Origin: Prochlorococcus sp. AG-402-N17
Lineage (GTDB): Bacteria > Cyanobacteriota > Cyanobacteriia > PCC-6307 > Cyanobiaceae
Direction of reading: 5' to 3'
Assembly: GCA_003216455.1 (NCBI GenBank)
Contig: QCIV01000002.1
Span: 44,098-108,097, forward strand
Length of the DNA stretch: 64,000 nucleotides
The stretch's first letter is position 1, and each line of letters begins with the position of its first letter. The position numbers were made by a program, and so were the translations under genes. The notes below the pieces were generated by a model that was given only the letters and a program-made list of their open reading frames with translations, was not told the DNA's origin and made no database searches. This document shows positions 19,366 through 29,882 of the stretch, piece after piece.

Positions 19366-20292
19366 CTATTGGAGAAGGCAAGATAAAAGAGCTTGTTGAG
19401 CATGTAATCTATTTTCCGCTTGATCAAAAATTCTACTTTTGTGACTTTCAAATATTTCATCAGTTATCTCTTTGGATCTATACGCAGGAAGGCAATGAAG
19501 AATAATTGCATCTTTATCAGCCTTACTAACTAAATTGCTGTCAATAGTGAAACCATTAAAAACTTTTTCTTTCTCATCCTTTTGATTTTCTTCACCCATA
19601 GATGACCAAACATCTGTATAAAGAACATTTGCCCCTAAAACAGCAGAATTGGGATCATTAGTAATTTTCAACAAATTCTTATTTTTATATATTTCATATG
19701 CTTTATCGATCACTAATGAGTTAGGTTCATAACCTTTTGGACATGCGATCCTAACTTCAACTCCTAATAACGACCCACATAAAATAAGAGAATTTGCGAC
19801 GTTATTTCCGTCTCCAATAAATGTCAAAATAACATCTTTAAAATCAAGAAATTCCTCCTTAATCGTTAAAAAGTCAGCTAAAGCCTGACATGGATGTTCT
19901 AAATCTGTAAGAGCATTAATAACTGGCTTTGTAGACCACTTTCCATATTCTTCCAAATCTAAATGATCAAATGTTCTAACTGCGATAACATCACAATATC
20001 TACTTAAAACTCTTGCAGTATCTTTAATTGGCTCGCCTCTTCCTATTTGTGAGGTTGTGGGATTGAGGTCAATAGTGGTTCCACCAAGTCTAGTCATCGC
20101 AACTTGAAAACTTACTCTTGTGCGTGTTGATGACTTATCAAAAATTAATCCTAAAACTTTATTTTTAAAATCAATATTCAATTTTTTATTTTTGAAATTA
20201 TTTGCAAGCTCTAGAATATGTAAAACCTCATCAGTGGATAAATCCAAGCTTGATAGGAAATTATTATTAGCAAGCTTATTTGGTTTTAGCAT
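19366..20292 (-). CDS. argF: ornithine carbamoyltransferase
   Basis: The 308-residue enzyme joins ornithine and carbamoyl phosphate to citrulline in arginine synthesis. Carbamoyl-phosphate loop SSTRTRVSFQVAM, HPCQALADF, and ornithine-binding HCLPAYRSKEI are all present. Length is normal. It is 28 bp downstream of ftsH on the same strand, so co-transcription with ftsH is possible. No arginine-repressor site is visible. Confidence 0.95.
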   Translation of the reverse strand: MLKPNKLANNNFLSSLDLSTDEVLHILELANNFKNKKLNIDFKNKVLGLIFDKSSTRTRVSFQVAMTRLGGTTIDLNPTTSQIGRGEPIKDTARVLSRYCDVIAVRTFDHLDLEEYGKWSTKPVINALTDLEHPCQALADFLTIKEEFLDFKDVILTFIGDGNNVANSLILCGSLLGVEVRIACPKGYEPNSLVIDKAYEIYKNKNLLKITNDPNSAVLGANVLYTDVWSSMGEENQKDEKEKVFNGFTIDSNLVSKADKDAIILHCLPAYRSKEITDEIFESHKSRIFDQAENRLHAQQALLSCLLQ

Positions 20293-20320
20293 GAATATTT
20301 CTAGTCAGATCTAGATTCTA

Positions 20321-22183
20321 CTATGCAGGCATCTTACTCTCTGCTAACAGGGTTTTAAGATCCTCACCCTCTATAACTTCTTCTTGGAGAATTTTTTGAG
20401 AAATCGATTCAAGAAGAGGTAAATTATTCCTCAAAATATTAAGTGCTGTTTCGTGTGCATCATCAACTAAACCTCTAACCTCTTTATCTATTGCTTGAGC
20501 AGTGGCATCACTTACAGATCTTCTTGGATTGTTTCCATTTCCTAAGAATTGACCTCCACCTTGTTTGTCATAAGCGAGCGGACCAAGAATATCGCTCATT
20601 CCGAATGTACCAACCATTTGTTCTGCTAAATCGGTTGCTCTTTGTAAGTCATTTGAGGCTCCGGTAGTAATCTTTCCAAAAACGACTTCTTCTGCTGATC
20701 TTCCTCCAAGAAGTGTAGCTATTTGTCCTTTTAATTCCTCTTTAGAATTCAAAAATCTTTCTTCTGTTGGCAATTGAAGAGTATAACCAAGTGCACTCAT
20801 ACCTCTTGGTACAATTGAAATCTTGGCAACTTTTGAACCTCCTGGCATTAGATGGCCAACTATTGCATGACCGACTTCGTGATAAGCAACAACTTTCTTT
20901 TCATCATCTTGCAAAACGCGACTCTTCTTTTCCAATCCAGCCACAACTCTTTCTATAGCTTCGCTTAAGTCTTGTTGTTCTACACTTTTCCTTTTAGCTC
21001 TAGCCGCAAGTAAAGCAGCCTCATTTACCATGTTAGCCAAATCGGCTCCAGCGAATCCGCTAGTAGCTTGGGCAATAGAGTCCAAGTCAATTGAATCAGC
21101 TAGTTTTACCTTCTTGGTATATATCTCTAATATAGTTTTTCTACCAGATAAATCTGGTCTATCAACTAATACTTGCCTATCAAATCTTCCTGGCCTTAAT
21201 AACGCGGCATCTAGTACTTCCGGTTGGTTAGTAGCAGCAAGTACTATAACAGGCTTATCTGCGGAGGCAAAGCCATCCATTTCAGTTAAGAGTTGGTTAA
21301 GAGTTTGTTCTCTTTCATCATTGCCGCCAACGACTCCCATAGATCCAGAACGACTTTTACCAATAGCATCCAATTCATCAATAAAGATAATACATGGAGC
21401 TTTTTTCTTTGCTTGTTCAAATAGATCTCTTACTCTTGCGGCACCTGCACCAACAAAAAGCTCAACAAATTCAGAGCCTGAAATTATAAAGAAAGGAACT
21501 TCTGCTTCTCCAGCAACAGCTTTTGAAAGAAGAGTTTTACCTGTTCCTGGAGGTCCCACAAGAAGAACCCCTTTTGGTATTCGCGCACCTATATCTGTAT
21601 ATCTCTCAGGTTTTTTTAGAAAATCGACTATTTCCGTTAATTCGTCCTTAGCTTCATCAACGCCTGCCACATCAGCAAATGTTACTTTTGATTCATCATC
21701 GGGGACGTAAACTTTTGCTTTACTTTTAGTAAAACTAAGAGCTCCCTGAGCACCTCCTCCACCCATACTTCTTCTAGCGAAAAATTGTAAAACAAGGATA
21801 AAAATTAAAGGAGGAACAACCCAACTCAATATAGTTGAGAAAAAATTAGGTTTTTTGGGAGGAGCTGCAGCGAATTCCACCCCTTTATTTTCTAACCTTT
21901 GTGGAAGGTCCATATCAAAAATTGGTGTAGTTGCTAAGACAGAAGGGGCGCCTTCTTCAGCTCCATTTAACTCATATCTAATCTGTTCTTGAGTGATATA
22001 TGCACGCTTAACTTCACCATCATTGACCTGATCAATAAATAAAGAATAAGGAACCCTAGGGATTTGCATATTTTGATTAGGGAAAAGGCTGCTAAATAGC
22101 AGTAACGCTCCAACTCCTATCAAAATGATATTTACAATTCCAAATCTTCTATTAGGTTGATTATCATCTTGTCTTATTGGCAT
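20321..22183 (-). CDS. ftsH: ATP-dependent zinc metalloprotease FtsH
   Basis: The 620-residue membrane protease has two membrane helices (about 15-35 and 117-137), an AAA module with Walker A GPPGTGKT, Walker B IIFIDELDAI, and second-region-of-homology RPGRFDRQVL. The zinc-binding HEVGH lies in the peptidase domain. In cyanobacteria FtsH hexamers remove damaged D1 during photosystem II repair. ATG at 22183 (MPIRQDDNQ) is preferred because the family starts there; an upstream start adds four residues. C-terminal end AESKMPA. Confidence 0.95.
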   Translation of the reverse strand: MPIRQDDNQPNRRFGIVNIILIGVGALLLFSSLFPNQNMQIPRVPYSLFIDQVNDGEVKRAYITQEQIRYELNGAEEGAPSVLATTPIFDMDLPQRLENKGVEFAAAPPKKPNFFSTILSWVVPPLIFILVLQFFARRSMGGGGAQGALSFTKSKAKVYVPDDESKVTFADVAGVDEAKDELTEIVDFLKKPERYTDIGARIPKGVLLVGPPGTGKTLLSKAVAGEAEVPFFIISGSEFVELFVGAGAARVRDLFEQAKKKAPCIIFIDELDAIGKSRSGSMGVVGGNDEREQTLNQLLTEMDGFASADKPVIVLAATNQPEVLDAALLRPGRFDRQVLVDRPDLSGRKTILEIYTKKVKLADSIDLDSIAQATSGFAGADLANMVNEAALLAARAKRKSVEQQDLSEAIERVVAGLEKKSRVLQDDEKKVVAYHEVGHAIVGHLMPGGSKVAKISIVPRGMSALGYTLQLPTEERFLNSKEELKGQIATLLGGRSAEEVVFGKITTGASNDLQRATDLAEQMVGTFGMSDILGPLAYDKQGGGQFLGNGNNPRRSVSDATAQAIDKEVRGLVDDAHETALNILRNNLPLLESISQKILQEEVIEGEDLKTLLAESKMPA

Positions 22184-22297
22184 AGTTATGATCAATTGTT
22201 CACTTATTATAAACTAAACGAAGAGTTTCCGTATCTGTATTGTTTTTTTTGGGTAAGAACCGTACGGTACTTTGCCACTAAAAAATTAGTATAAAAT

Positions 22298-23398
22298 TTA
22301 ATTTTTGAATGAACTCTTAACACATATATCATTTCCAATCAAACTAAATTGAGAATCAGTTAATTTAATAATTTCGTGCATTTCTCTAAATTCAAAATCA
22401 CTTAGGGGATTCATACTATTTTCTCCACCTAAAATTTTTGGGGCAATAAAAGTTACAAGTTCCTGAACACAATTAGATTGAATAGCGGCAGTAGCCAATC
22501 TGGGGCCACATTCCCAAAGAACTTTATTACATCCTCTTTTTGAAAGTATTTTTGAAATTAACTCTGGATTATCTGATAATACCTTTTCAACCTCCACACA
22601 TTTCGGAATTCTTGAAAGATAGCTTTCATTTGCTGTAGAAGAATCATAAATAACTAAAGTTTTTGCCTTACTACAATCCCAAAGATTAGATTTTGAAGGG
22701 AGATCTAAACTTTTTGTGAAAACAACTCGTAAAGGCTCAGGATTTTTGGAGCCTCTAGTAGTCAAAAGTGGGTTGTCTCTTCTTAATGTGTTTCCCCCAA
22801 TTATTATTGCATCAAATTCCGCTCTAAAAGAATGAACTAATGACCTTGATTCATCATTAGTAATCCATTTACTTTTTCCATTTTTTAATGCTATTCTTCC
22901 ATCTATACTCATTGCCCATTTAAGAACACCAAATGACTTTTTAGTAATATTCCTATGAATAAAAGCCTTATTAAGATCTAAGGATTCTTTTTTACATAAT
23001 CCTAAGTGAACTTGTATACCAGCTTCTTTTAGAAGCCTAATACCTTTACCAGAGACTCTTTTATCAGGGTCTTCAATAGATATATATACCTTTTTTAACC
23101 CAGAGGATATCACCTTATCTACACAGGGAGGTGTTTTACCTTGATGACAACAAGGTTCAAGATTCACATACATTGTTCCACCTTTAGCATCCTTTTTTAA
23201 ATTATTAAAAGCCATTGCCTCTGCATGAGGCATCCCTGCCTTGAAATGAAACCCTTCTGAAATAAGGCTTCCATTCTTATCAAGAATAACCGCTCCCACC
23301 CTAGGGTTAGGACTCGTTGTATTTTTGCCTAAGGAAGCCAAAAAAATTGCTCTTTTCATCCATTTTGTATGACTTACTTTTTTTTCAGACATCTCCAA
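22298..23398 (-). CDS. ribD: riboflavin biosynthesis deaminase/reductase RibD
   Basis: The 366-residue bifunctional enzyme performs the second and third steps of riboflavin synthesis. The N-terminal deaminase has zinc ligands in MPHAEAMAF and EPCCHQGKTPPC. The C-terminal reductase (from about residue 155) contains KWAMSIDGRI and DAIIIGGNTLRRDNP. The ATG gives a normal length. The gene is 9 bp downstream of the DUF3122 gene and may be transcribed with it. ribF is 5.5 kb further on the opposite strand. Confidence 0.93.
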   Translation of the reverse strand: MEMSEKKVSHTKWMKRAIFLASLGKNTTSPNPRVGAVILDKNGSLISEGFHFKAGMPHAEAMAFNNLKKDAKGGTMYVNLEPCCHQGKTPPCVDKVISSGLKKVYISIEDPDKRVSGKGIRLLKEAGIQVHLGLCKKESLDLNKAFIHRNITKKSFGVLKWAMSIDGRIALKNGKSKWITNDESRSLVHSFRAEFDAIIIGGNTLRRDNPLLTTRGSKNPEPLRVVFTKSLDLPSKSNLWDCSKAKTLVIYDSSTANESYLSRIPKCVEVEKVLSDNPELISKILSKRGCNKVLWECGPRLATAAIQSNCVQELVTFIAPKILGGENSMNPLSDFEFREMHEIIKLTDSQFSLIGNDICVKSSFKN

Positions 23399-23407
23399 AA
23401 ATTAAAT

Positions 23408-23908
23408 TCAATTTATTGATCTCCACTCTTTTACGACGAAGGGAGGAACAGGTAACTCAGAAAAAACTCCTGACAAAGATAATCTTAATGGTCTGTTTTT
23501 ATCCAAATTTCTAATCAATTGATCAAGATCGAATTCTGCTGCAGCTTGTCTTCCATCATTTGCTAATTCCACATTAAGTAATGTTTTATCATCTAAAAGC
23601 CACTCTTTTCTCCCTGATTCAACTCTCAAGTCAGTGGGGTGATCAATCCTGAGATTTCCTGGATATCCTATCACTCTCAAGATCAATTTATCTTCAAAAA
23701 GAGGTGATTTATAAGCTACTAATTGCCAAGTTTCAAAGTCCAAGTCCCTTAAAAACTCACTGCTGGCATTTATAAATTCTCCATTTATTTCTGTTTCTGT
23801 AACTTCTGCAGATACTTTTAATGGGTTAAAAACAAAGTATAATAGTAAAAGTAAAGGTAATATTCCTTTTAAAAAAATATTTTTATTTGATTTTGTAATT
23901 TTCTTCAT
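23408..23908 (-). CDS. DUF3122 cyanobacterial protein
   Basis: The 166-residue product has a signal peptide or anchor (KGILPLLLLLYFVFNPLKVS, cleaved near VSAEVT) and a beta-rich domain with RVIGYPGNLRIDHPTDLRV and PPFVVKEWRSIN, the pattern of DUF3122. This family is found in cyanobacteria; function unknown, probably lumenal or periplasmic. Its start overlaps the upstream gene by 26 bp. Gene order with ribD suggests a small operon. Confidence 0.8.
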   Translation of the reverse strand: MKKITKSNKNIFLKGILPLLLLLYFVFNPLKVSAEVTETEINGEFINASSEFLRDLDFETWQLVAYKSPLFEDKLILRVIGYPGNLRIDHPTDLRVESGRKEWLLDDKTLLNVELANDGRQAAAEFDLDQLIRNLDKNRPLRLSLSGVFSELPVPPFVVKEWRSIN

Positions 23909-24134
23909 TTTCAGAATCCATCAGGGCATCAAGAGTTACAGCTGTTCTTACAATAGCTTGATATCTTTTGATTATTTTACGATTTTTTTCTATAACTCGA
24001 GATAAATTCAAGGTGTCTTTTTCAGAATAGCTTGATGTTAGATCGTTAGAATCTTCTTCAATAAACTCAAATTCACAATCTTTATTAATTAGAGTTAACA
24101 ATAAATCATGTAATCTCTTTCTCCTTTCAGACAA
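23883..24134 (-). CDS. conserved cyanobacterial hypothetical protein (83 aa)
   Basis: The 83-residue product MSERRKRLHDLLLTLINKDC and onwards is helical and charged, with the end VIEKNRKIIKRYQAIVRTAV forming a long amphipathic helix. It looks like a small conserved cyanobacterial protein, but I recognise no domain. It overlaps the DUF3122 gene by 26 bp in another frame, indicating coupled translation. It is divergent from cobL with an 83-bp gap. Confidence 0.65.
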   Translation of the reverse strand: MSERRKRLHDLLLTLINKDCEFEFIEEDSNDLTSSYSEKDTLNLSRVIEKNRKIIKRYQAIVRTAVTLDALMDSENEENYKIK

Positions 24135-24217
24135 TTAATTTACTATGATGGCTCGAATAATAATAAGATAATTTAATAAAACATTCAAATAATTTGGTTC
24201 CATTTCATTAAATACTG

Positions 24218-25492
24218 ATGATTGAAGTTAATAGAAAAATTCATGTAGTTGGGATTAATTCTTATAAATTTGAAGATCTATCTTTTAAATTACAAAATCT
24301 ATTTTTAGAAACAGAAAATATTGCAGTTCCAAATTCATATTTTGATGAAATTACATCATGGAGAGAAAATGGTTCATCAAAAAAGAAATCATTTTTTTCG
24401 AGCAAAAGTAATAACAAACTTGTTGAATGGCTTCAATCTCAAAAAACTGATGTTATTTTAATTTCTAGAGGAGATCCACTTTGGTTTGGAATTGGGAGAA
24501 TATTACTAGAAAATTTTTCAAAAGATGAATTAAATTTCTATCCTTCAAATACTTGCATTCAATTAGCATTTAGTAAGTTAAAGATTCCTTGGCAAGATAC
24601 TGTTAATGTAAGTACTCACGGCAGAGATTCTACTAATTTAGTTAAGGCTCTTAAAGCAAGGCCTTCAAGTTTGTCTATTATTACAGATTCAAATAATAAA
24701 TGTTTAGAAATAATCAAAGAAAACTTATCAGAATTAAATCTGATTGACTTCTATGATTTTTGGCTCTGTGAAGAAATAGGCTTCGACGGAGAAAATATAA
24801 GAAAATTAAATCTTAAAGAATCATTACCCTCTGATATATCGAGTTTAAACATTGTTATTCTTACAAAAACAAAGAAAAATTATACAAATGATAATCTCCC
24901 TTTCTTCGGAATCAGTGACCATATTTTTAAGACTTTCCATGATAGACCAAACTTATTAACTAAAAGGGAAGTACGAGTTCAAATCTTGGCTGATTTAGAG
25001 CTCCCTAAAAATGGGGTCATCTGGGACATAGGAGCAGGTTGTGGGTCAATTGGTTTAGAGGCATTAAAATTAAGGCCTGATTTAGATTTGTTTTGTTTCG
25101 ATAAAAGGATTGGTTCAAAGTCATTAATACTGGAAAACTCAAGAAGGCTTAGCGTTAAACCAAAATTTATTTTTGAAGAAGACATAAATAATACATTAAA
25201 TACGAGAAATTCAAGTTCTTTTAAAAAACCTAATAGATTAATAATTGGAGGATGTGATAAAAAGACCAAACTTCAAATTATAAAAAAACTGGCTTCAGAT
25301 ATGAATATTGGAGATATTATCGTTATCCCAATAATTGACATTCAAACTATCAAAGAATTAAAAGAGGAATTAGAAGATAAAAATTTCAAAACAAATTTAA
25401 ATTTAATTCAAACCTATAAAAGCTTAAGTATCACTGAGGGAATAAGATTAGAACCAAATAATCCTGTTTTTCTACTAAAAGGAAAAAAATAA
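24218..25492 (+). CDS. cobL: precorrin-6Y C5,15-methyltransferase (decarboxylating) CobL
   Basis: The 424-residue protein is a CbiE-CbiT fusion. The N-terminal tetrapyrrole methylase part carries ILISRGDPLWFGIGRILLEN. The C-terminal class I methyltransferase (from about residue 235) has the SAM motif GVIWDIGAGCGSIGLEALKL. It methylates C5 and C15 and decarboxylates in cobalamin-type corrin synthesis; Prochlorococcus makes pseudocobalamin. Length is normal for the fusion. The neighbouring genes are not cobalamin genes. Confidence 0.92.
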   Translation: MIEVNRKIHVVGINSYKFEDLSFKLQNLFLETENIAVPNSYFDEITSWRENGSSKKKSFFSSKSNNKLVEWLQSQKTDVILISRGDPLWFGIGRILLENFSKDELNFYPSNTCIQLAFSKLKIPWQDTVNVSTHGRDSTNLVKALKARPSSLSIITDSNNKCLEIIKENLSELNLIDFYDFWLCEEIGFDGENIRKLNLKESLPSDISSLNIVILTKTKKNYTNDNLPFFGISDHIFKTFHDRPNLLTKREVRVQILADLELPKNGVIWDIGAGCGSIGLEALKLRPDLDLFCFDKRIGSKSLILENSRRLSVKPKFIFEEDINNTLNTRNSSSFKKPNRLIIGGCDKKTKLQIIKKLASDMNIGDIIVIPIIDIQTIKELKEELEDKNFKTNLNLIQTYKSLSITEGIRLEPNNPVFLLKGKK

Positions 25493-25505
25493 AATTAAAC
25501 AATTG

Positions 25506-26414
25506 TTATTTGTTAGGTTTAGCAACATGGGGCAAACCCCAACCTAGTTTATTTCTTAAAACTTGGAAAAATTCATGATCTTCAAGCCTAATAAACTTCA
25601 CTGAGTGTTTACTTTTTCTTATTAAAACTCTATCTTCAGGCCAAACATAACAACCAGCGTTTCCGTCAACAACCATTACCAACCTTTCAGGAGTTGCAGG
25701 GAAAACGGTTACTGGTTCTGAATCATTAAAAACTAATGCCCTAGATGCCAATGAATGTGGTGCAATTGGAGTTAATTGTACGACTGGGCAATCAGGTGTA
25801 ATTACTGGCCCTCCAGCACTCAACGAATATGCAGTAGAGCCAGTTGGAGTAGATAAAATTACTCCATCAGCTGAGATATCCACAGGAGCATGTCGCCCTA
25901 TAGAAATCTCAAAATGGCACATACTTGTCAGAGGTTCTCTATGAAGAGCCATCTCATTAAGACAGAGAGACTCCCATCGCCTCTGATCATTTCTCATTAC
26001 ACTAATAATAAAACAAGTTCTTTCTTCAATATCCCAATTTCCAGCAATTATTTTATCTATAGCCTCATCTAGGTTAGATAAATAAGCTTCCGCAAGAAAT
26101 CCTAAATGACCAGTATTTATGGTAAGAATTGGAATTTTAGCGGGCGCTGTTTGCCTTGCAGCGGAAAGAACAGTCCCATCTCCACCAAGAACAATTGCAA
26201 ATTCCATCGATGAATCAAACCCCTCGGGAACACAATTCGTATATCCCAAAGGGCGAACATGTTGATCAGGATTTGCGAAACCAACCATCCCTCCAGAGCT
26301 ACTAACTCTTACAACTTCAAAATTAGATTTTTCCAATTTTTTTTGAACAGAAGTTGCAGTTTGAACAGCTAGTTCCTTTCCATCATTAACGATTAGTCCT
26401 GCTTTACGTACCAA
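25506..26414 (-). CDS. nadK: NAD kinase
   Basis: The 302-residue enzyme phosphorylates NAD to NADP. It has the kinase motif [20 protein letters not shown] and the NAD-binding [13 protein letters not shown]. The length matches the cyanobacterial group with a short insertion around [10 protein letters not shown]. It converges on cobL with a 13-bp gap and follows pheS on the minus strand. Confidence 0.95.
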   Translation of the reverse strand: MVRKAGLIVNDGKELAVQTATSVQKKLEKSNFEVVRVSSSGGMVGFANPDQHVRPLGYTNCVPEGFDSSMEFAIVLGGDGTVLSAARQTAPAKIPILTINTGHLGFLAEAYLSNLDEAIDKIIAGNWDIEERTCFIISVMRNDQRRWESLCLNEMALHREPLTSMCHFEISIGRHAPVDISADGVILSTPTGSTAYSLSAGGPVITPDCPVVQLTPIAPHSLASRALVFNDSEPVTVFPATPERLVMVVDGNAGCYVWPEDRVLIRKSKHSVKFIRLEDHEFFQVLRNKLGWGLPHVAKPNK

Positions 26415-26484
26415 TCAAAGAATTAAAACTAGGACTATCTTAAACTAATTTGCTAGACAATCCTAATTTAAGAATTAAATACTA

Positions 26485-27492
26485 TTAGAACTGTTCTAAG
26501 AATCTAATATCATTAGTATAAAATTTTCTGATGTCGTCGATCTGATGTCTCACCATACAAAATCTCTCAACTCCTAATCCAGCTGCAAAACCAGTCCATT
26601 TCTCGGAATCTATTCCTAATTTTTCTAAGACCTTTGGATCTACCATTCCGCAGCCCATTACTTCTAACCATTTACCTTTCCACTGGACGTCTACTTCTGC
26701 TGAAGGTTCAGTAAATGGGAAATAACTAGCTCTAAATCTTACCGGAATATCTCCAAAAAAGGTCTTTAAAAATGTAAGAACTGTTCCTCTTAAATGACTA
26801 AAATTAATGTCTTGATCGATACATAAAACTTCAACCTGATTAAATACAGGGGAATGAGTAGCATCTACAGCATCTCTCCTATACACTCTCCCGGGAGCAA
26901 TGATCCTTACTGGGGGCGGGTTTTTCTCTAAATATCGTATCTGAACAGGAGAAGTATGGGTCCTTAAAAGTCGATTTTCATCTAAGTAAAAAGTATCCTG
27001 CATATCTCTCGCCGGATGATTTTTGGGTATATTGAGTGACTCAAAATTATAAAAATCAGTTTCTATTTCAGGCCCACTTTCAACTGAGTAACCTAAACCG
27101 CAAAAAATATCTATTATTTCATCTTGAGTTAAACTTAAAGGATGTTTATTCCCAGGGGGGGTTCCAATTGAAGGGATAGTTACATCAATTTTTTCTTTTT
27201 TAATCTTTTTGTCTAAGGCTTCACTATTTAGTTGTTTTTTTCTTTCAGTTATTAATTCCTGCAAATTTATTTTTATTAAATTTGCCTTCTGGCCAACAAT
27301 TGGTCTATCAGTAGCAGATAATTGACCCATTGTTTTCAAGATAATTGATAAATCACCTTTTTTCCCTAGCAAGGAAACTCTTAACTTATCCAGTTCTTCA
27401 TGAGTACTAGCATTACTTATATTATTTTTTGCTGTTAGAGAAAGATTATTTAGTTTTTCCTCAATTTGACTTAATGATTCAATCTGACTCAC
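26485..27492 (-). CDS. pheS: phenylalanyl-tRNA synthetase alpha subunit
   Basis: The 335-residue class II synthetase subunit has an N-terminal coiled coil (1-90), motif 2 region [20 protein letters not shown], and motif 3 [14 protein letters not shown]. It charges tRNA-Phe together with PheT, which is not in this window. ATG at 27492 is the normal start. surE starts on the opposite strand 68 bp away, so both promoters lie in that gap. Confidence 0.95.
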   Translation of the reverse strand: MSQIESLSQIEEKLNNLSLTAKNNISNASTHEELDKLRVSLLGKKGDLSIILKTMGQLSATDRPIVGQKANLIKINLQELITERKKQLNSEALDKKIKKEKIDVTIPSIGTPPGNKHPLSLTQDEIIDIFCGLGYSVESGPEIETDFYNFESLNIPKNHPARDMQDTFYLDENRLLRTHTSPVQIRYLEKNPPPVRIIAPGRVYRRDAVDATHSPVFNQVEVLCIDQDINFSHLRGTVLTFLKTFFGDIPVRFRASYFPFTEPSAEVDVQWKGKWLEVMGCGMVDPKVLEKLGIDSEKWTGFAAGLGVERFCMVRHQIDDIRKFYTNDIRFLEQF

Positions 27493-27560
27493 TGATATAG
27501 TAAAAATAAGTATTGCTTTATCTTACTTAAATATTGTCCATAAATAAAATTTATTGATTA

Positions 27561-28370
27561 ATGAAACCGTTAAATATATTAATTAGCAATGATGATGGAG
27601 TTTTTGCAGCGGGGATACGAGCTTTAGCAAAATCAGCCCAAAAAAGAGGGCATAAGGTAAAAGTAGTTTGTCCCGACCAAGAAAGATCAGCTACAGGTCA
27701 TGGTCTTACTTTACAATCTCCATTAAGAGTGGAAAAAGCTGACGAATTATTTGGGGAAGGAATTGAAGCTTGGGGATGTTCTGGCACACCTGCTGATTGC
27801 GTCAAATTAGCACTATCTGAACTCTTGGATCATAAACCTGATCTAGTACTATCTGGAATAAATCACGGGCCAAATTTAGGGACAGATATTTTTTGTTCTG
27901 GCACAGTCGCTGCGGCTATGGAAGGCACTTTAGAAAATGTTCCCTCCATGGCAATTAGTGTTGCTAGTTTTAAATGGAAGAATTTTGAATTTGCTGGAGA
28001 AATTGCAATTAATATTGCAGAACAAGCAATTAATGATAGTTGGCCAACTTCACTTCTATTAAACTTGAATATACCCCCTTGCGAAAAAAGCAAAATAAAA
28101 GAATTATCATGGACAAGATTATCAGTAAGAAAATATAAAAATCAATTTTCCAAAAGAGAAGACCCAAGGGGTGATGATTATTATTGGCTCGCTGGTGAGG
28201 TAGTTTTAGATCTTAAATCAAAAGGTTATGGTCCAAAGAAATGGCCAAGTGACGTATCGCAAATACAAGAAAATAAAATATCTCTTACACCCGTTGAACC
28301 AGATTTATTTTGGAGGGGTAATTTAGACAAATTACCTAAAATTAATAATTCATTTATAAATCCTTCTTAA
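27561..28370 (+). CDS. surE: 5'-nucleotidase SurE
   Basis: The 269-residue metal-dependent nucleotidase shows the acidic motif [16 protein letters not shown] and the phosphate-binding [12 protein letters not shown] and [10 protein letters not shown]. It removes phosphate from nucleoside monophosphates. Length is standard. Its 3' end overlaps the convergent DUF3611 gene by 21 bp. Confidence 0.95.
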   Translation: MKPLNILISNDDGVFAAGIRALAKSAQKRGHKVKVVCPDQERSATGHGLTLQSPLRVEKADELFGEGIEAWGCSGTPADCVKLALSELLDHKPDLVLSGINHGPNLGTDIFCSGTVAAAMEGTLENVPSMAISVASFKWKNFEFAGEIAINIAEQAINDSWPTSLLLNLNIPPCEKSKIKELSWTRLSVRKYKNQFSKREDPRGDDYYWLAGEVVLDLKSKGYGPKKWPSDVSQIQENKISLTPVEPDLFWRGNLDKLPKINNSFINPS

Positions 28371-28883
28371 AAGCCACAACGAAAAGCAAAGTCCAAAAAA
28401 ATGAGCAGCAATAACTTGTGTGTTACTGAGAACTGATAATATTTCAAGTCCAGTAATTGGGATATCAGATGTCGCTGTTATCAATTGTCCAGTTGTTTGA
28501 GAAGATGCTTGGATAAATAAGGCACCCATAAGAGCTTGATATCCAATTAATCCAAACAAAATTCCTAATAAATCAACTATTAGTCCTCGTTTTATCAATT
28601 TACTTGTTTGTCCTCTTGAGGGTCTTGCGTTACTTGCGATTGCTCTTCCTGTTCTTACTATTAACCAACCTTGCCAAAGGCTAAAAAGTAGTAAAATCAA
28701 GGATATTGTTGTGAGTGAAAGACCAGGCGCCAAGCTAAGCTGTCCTTCGCTATTATTTACAACATTTGAAAAAAGCAAAACAGCTGCAACAACAACACCT
28801 AAAATGGACTGAACCCAAAAGCGTATCCATCCAATGCGTCGCATTCCAAATGAAAGGGACTGAAAATCAATTTTGTCAGACAT
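28350..28883 (-). CDS. DUF3611 membrane protein
   Basis: The 177-residue protein has four membrane helices (about 20-40, 52-73, 103-125, 148-172) and the start [20 protein letters not shown], typical of DUF3611, a family in cyanobacteria and plastids. Function unknown. It overlaps surE by 21 bp tail to tail and is divergent from ribF. Confidence 0.82.
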   Translation of the reverse strand: MSDKIDFQSLSFGMRRIGWIRFWVQSILGVVVAAVLLFSNVVNNSEGQLSLAPGLSLTTISLILLLFSLWQGWLIVRTGRAIASNARPSRGQTSKLIKRGLIVDLLGILFGLIGYQALMGALFIQASSQTTGQLITATSDIPITGLEILSVLSNTQVIAAHFFGLCFSLWLLRRIYK

Positions 28884-28951
28884 TCATTTGATTGAATAAA
28901 CTATAGTCTATTCAAATTTGCCATCAAAATCATAAAATTGCACGTAATCTT

Positions 28952-29875
28952 TTGATCTCTTTAATATCGCCATCTGAAGTTAAAAATCCTACTTCAATAG
29001 CTATTGGAAGTTTTGATGGCCTACATGCTGGCCATAGAAAATTAATTAAAAGTGTAGTTGAAGAAACTCAATATATCCCAACCATTGCGAGCTTCTGGCC
29101 TCATCCCAGGGAAGTTCTATACAAAGAGACACGTCTTAGACTTGATCTCCCTTATGAAAAACTACCTATTCTTGAAGATCTTGGGATTGAACAATTAGTT
29201 CTGATTCCTTTTGATAAGGAACTATCCAAATTAAGTGCTGAAAGATTCGTAAGAGATATTTTGATAAATCAATTACAAGCAAAAAATATTTCTGTAGGTG
29301 CTAATTTTAAATTTGGTTTCAGAAGAAGTGGAGACATAAATACAATAAAAAATATTATTAAGGATACGGATATTAAATTAAAAATTACTCCAATTTTAGA
29401 AGACAACAAAGGTAGAATCAGCAGCAGCAGAATAAGAGATCTATTAGAGAAAAGTGATCTGAAAAATGCTTTCAAAATTCTTAATAGGCCTTATAGTTTT
29501 AATGGAAAGGTTGTTAAAGGTAAAGGAATTGGAAAAAGTATAGGATGGCCTACTGCAAATCTTGAAATAGATGGCAGAAAATTTTTACCTGGAGAAGGAG
29601 TTTACGCATCTTGGACAACAATAGAAAATACCAACCAAAAAATTGAATCTATTATGAATCTTGGCTCTCAACCAACAATAAATCCTTTATTGCCATCTGC
29701 AGTTGAAGTTCATTTAATAAATAAAGATATCGATCTATATGGTTTAAATCTATCTGTAGAACCAGTTGAAAAGCTTAGATCTCAAATCAAGTTCAAAAAT
29801 ATACATCAACTTTCTAATCAAATTAAAAAAGATAGAGATAATGCTCTAAAAATTTTTAAAAACTTCAAAAAATAA
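28952..29875 (+). CDS. ribF: riboflavin kinase / FMN adenylyltransferase
   Basis: The 307-residue bifunctional enzyme makes FMN and FAD. The N-terminal adenylyltransferase has AIGSFDGLHAGHRKLIKS and SSSRIRDLL; the C-terminal kinase has GKGIGKSIGWPTANLEI. The start is TTG at 28952, as no ATG precedes the HxGH motif in frame. thiE follows 7 bp after the stop, so the two form an operon. Confidence 0.93.
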   Translation: MISLISPSEVKNPTSIAIGSFDGLHAGHRKLIKSVVEETQYIPTIASFWPHPREVLYKETRLRLDLPYEKLPILEDLGIEQLVLIPFDKELSKLSAERFVRDILINQLQAKNISVGANFKFGFRRSGDINTIKNIIKDTDIKLKITPILEDNKGRISSSRIRDLLEKSDLKNAFKILNRPYSFNGKVVKGKGIGKSIGWPTANLEIDGRKFLPGEGVYASWTTIENTNQKIESIMNLGSQPTINPLLPSAVEVHLINKDIDLYGLNLSVEPVEKLRSQIKFKNIHQLSNQIKKDRDNALKIFKNFKK

Positions 29876-29882
29876 ATTACAA

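Noticed and set aside
21030..21710. 226-codon plus-strand ORF inside ftsH
   Set aside because: Antisense shadow of the highly conserved AAA region; no ribosome site and Ser/Pro-rich composition typical of shadows.
22258..22273. ACCGTACGGT palindrome upstream of ftsH as a LexA-like site
   Set aside because: It lacks the GTAC-N4-GTWC spacing of cyanobacterial LexA boxes and lies on the side between ftsH and the ribD stop with no second copy.
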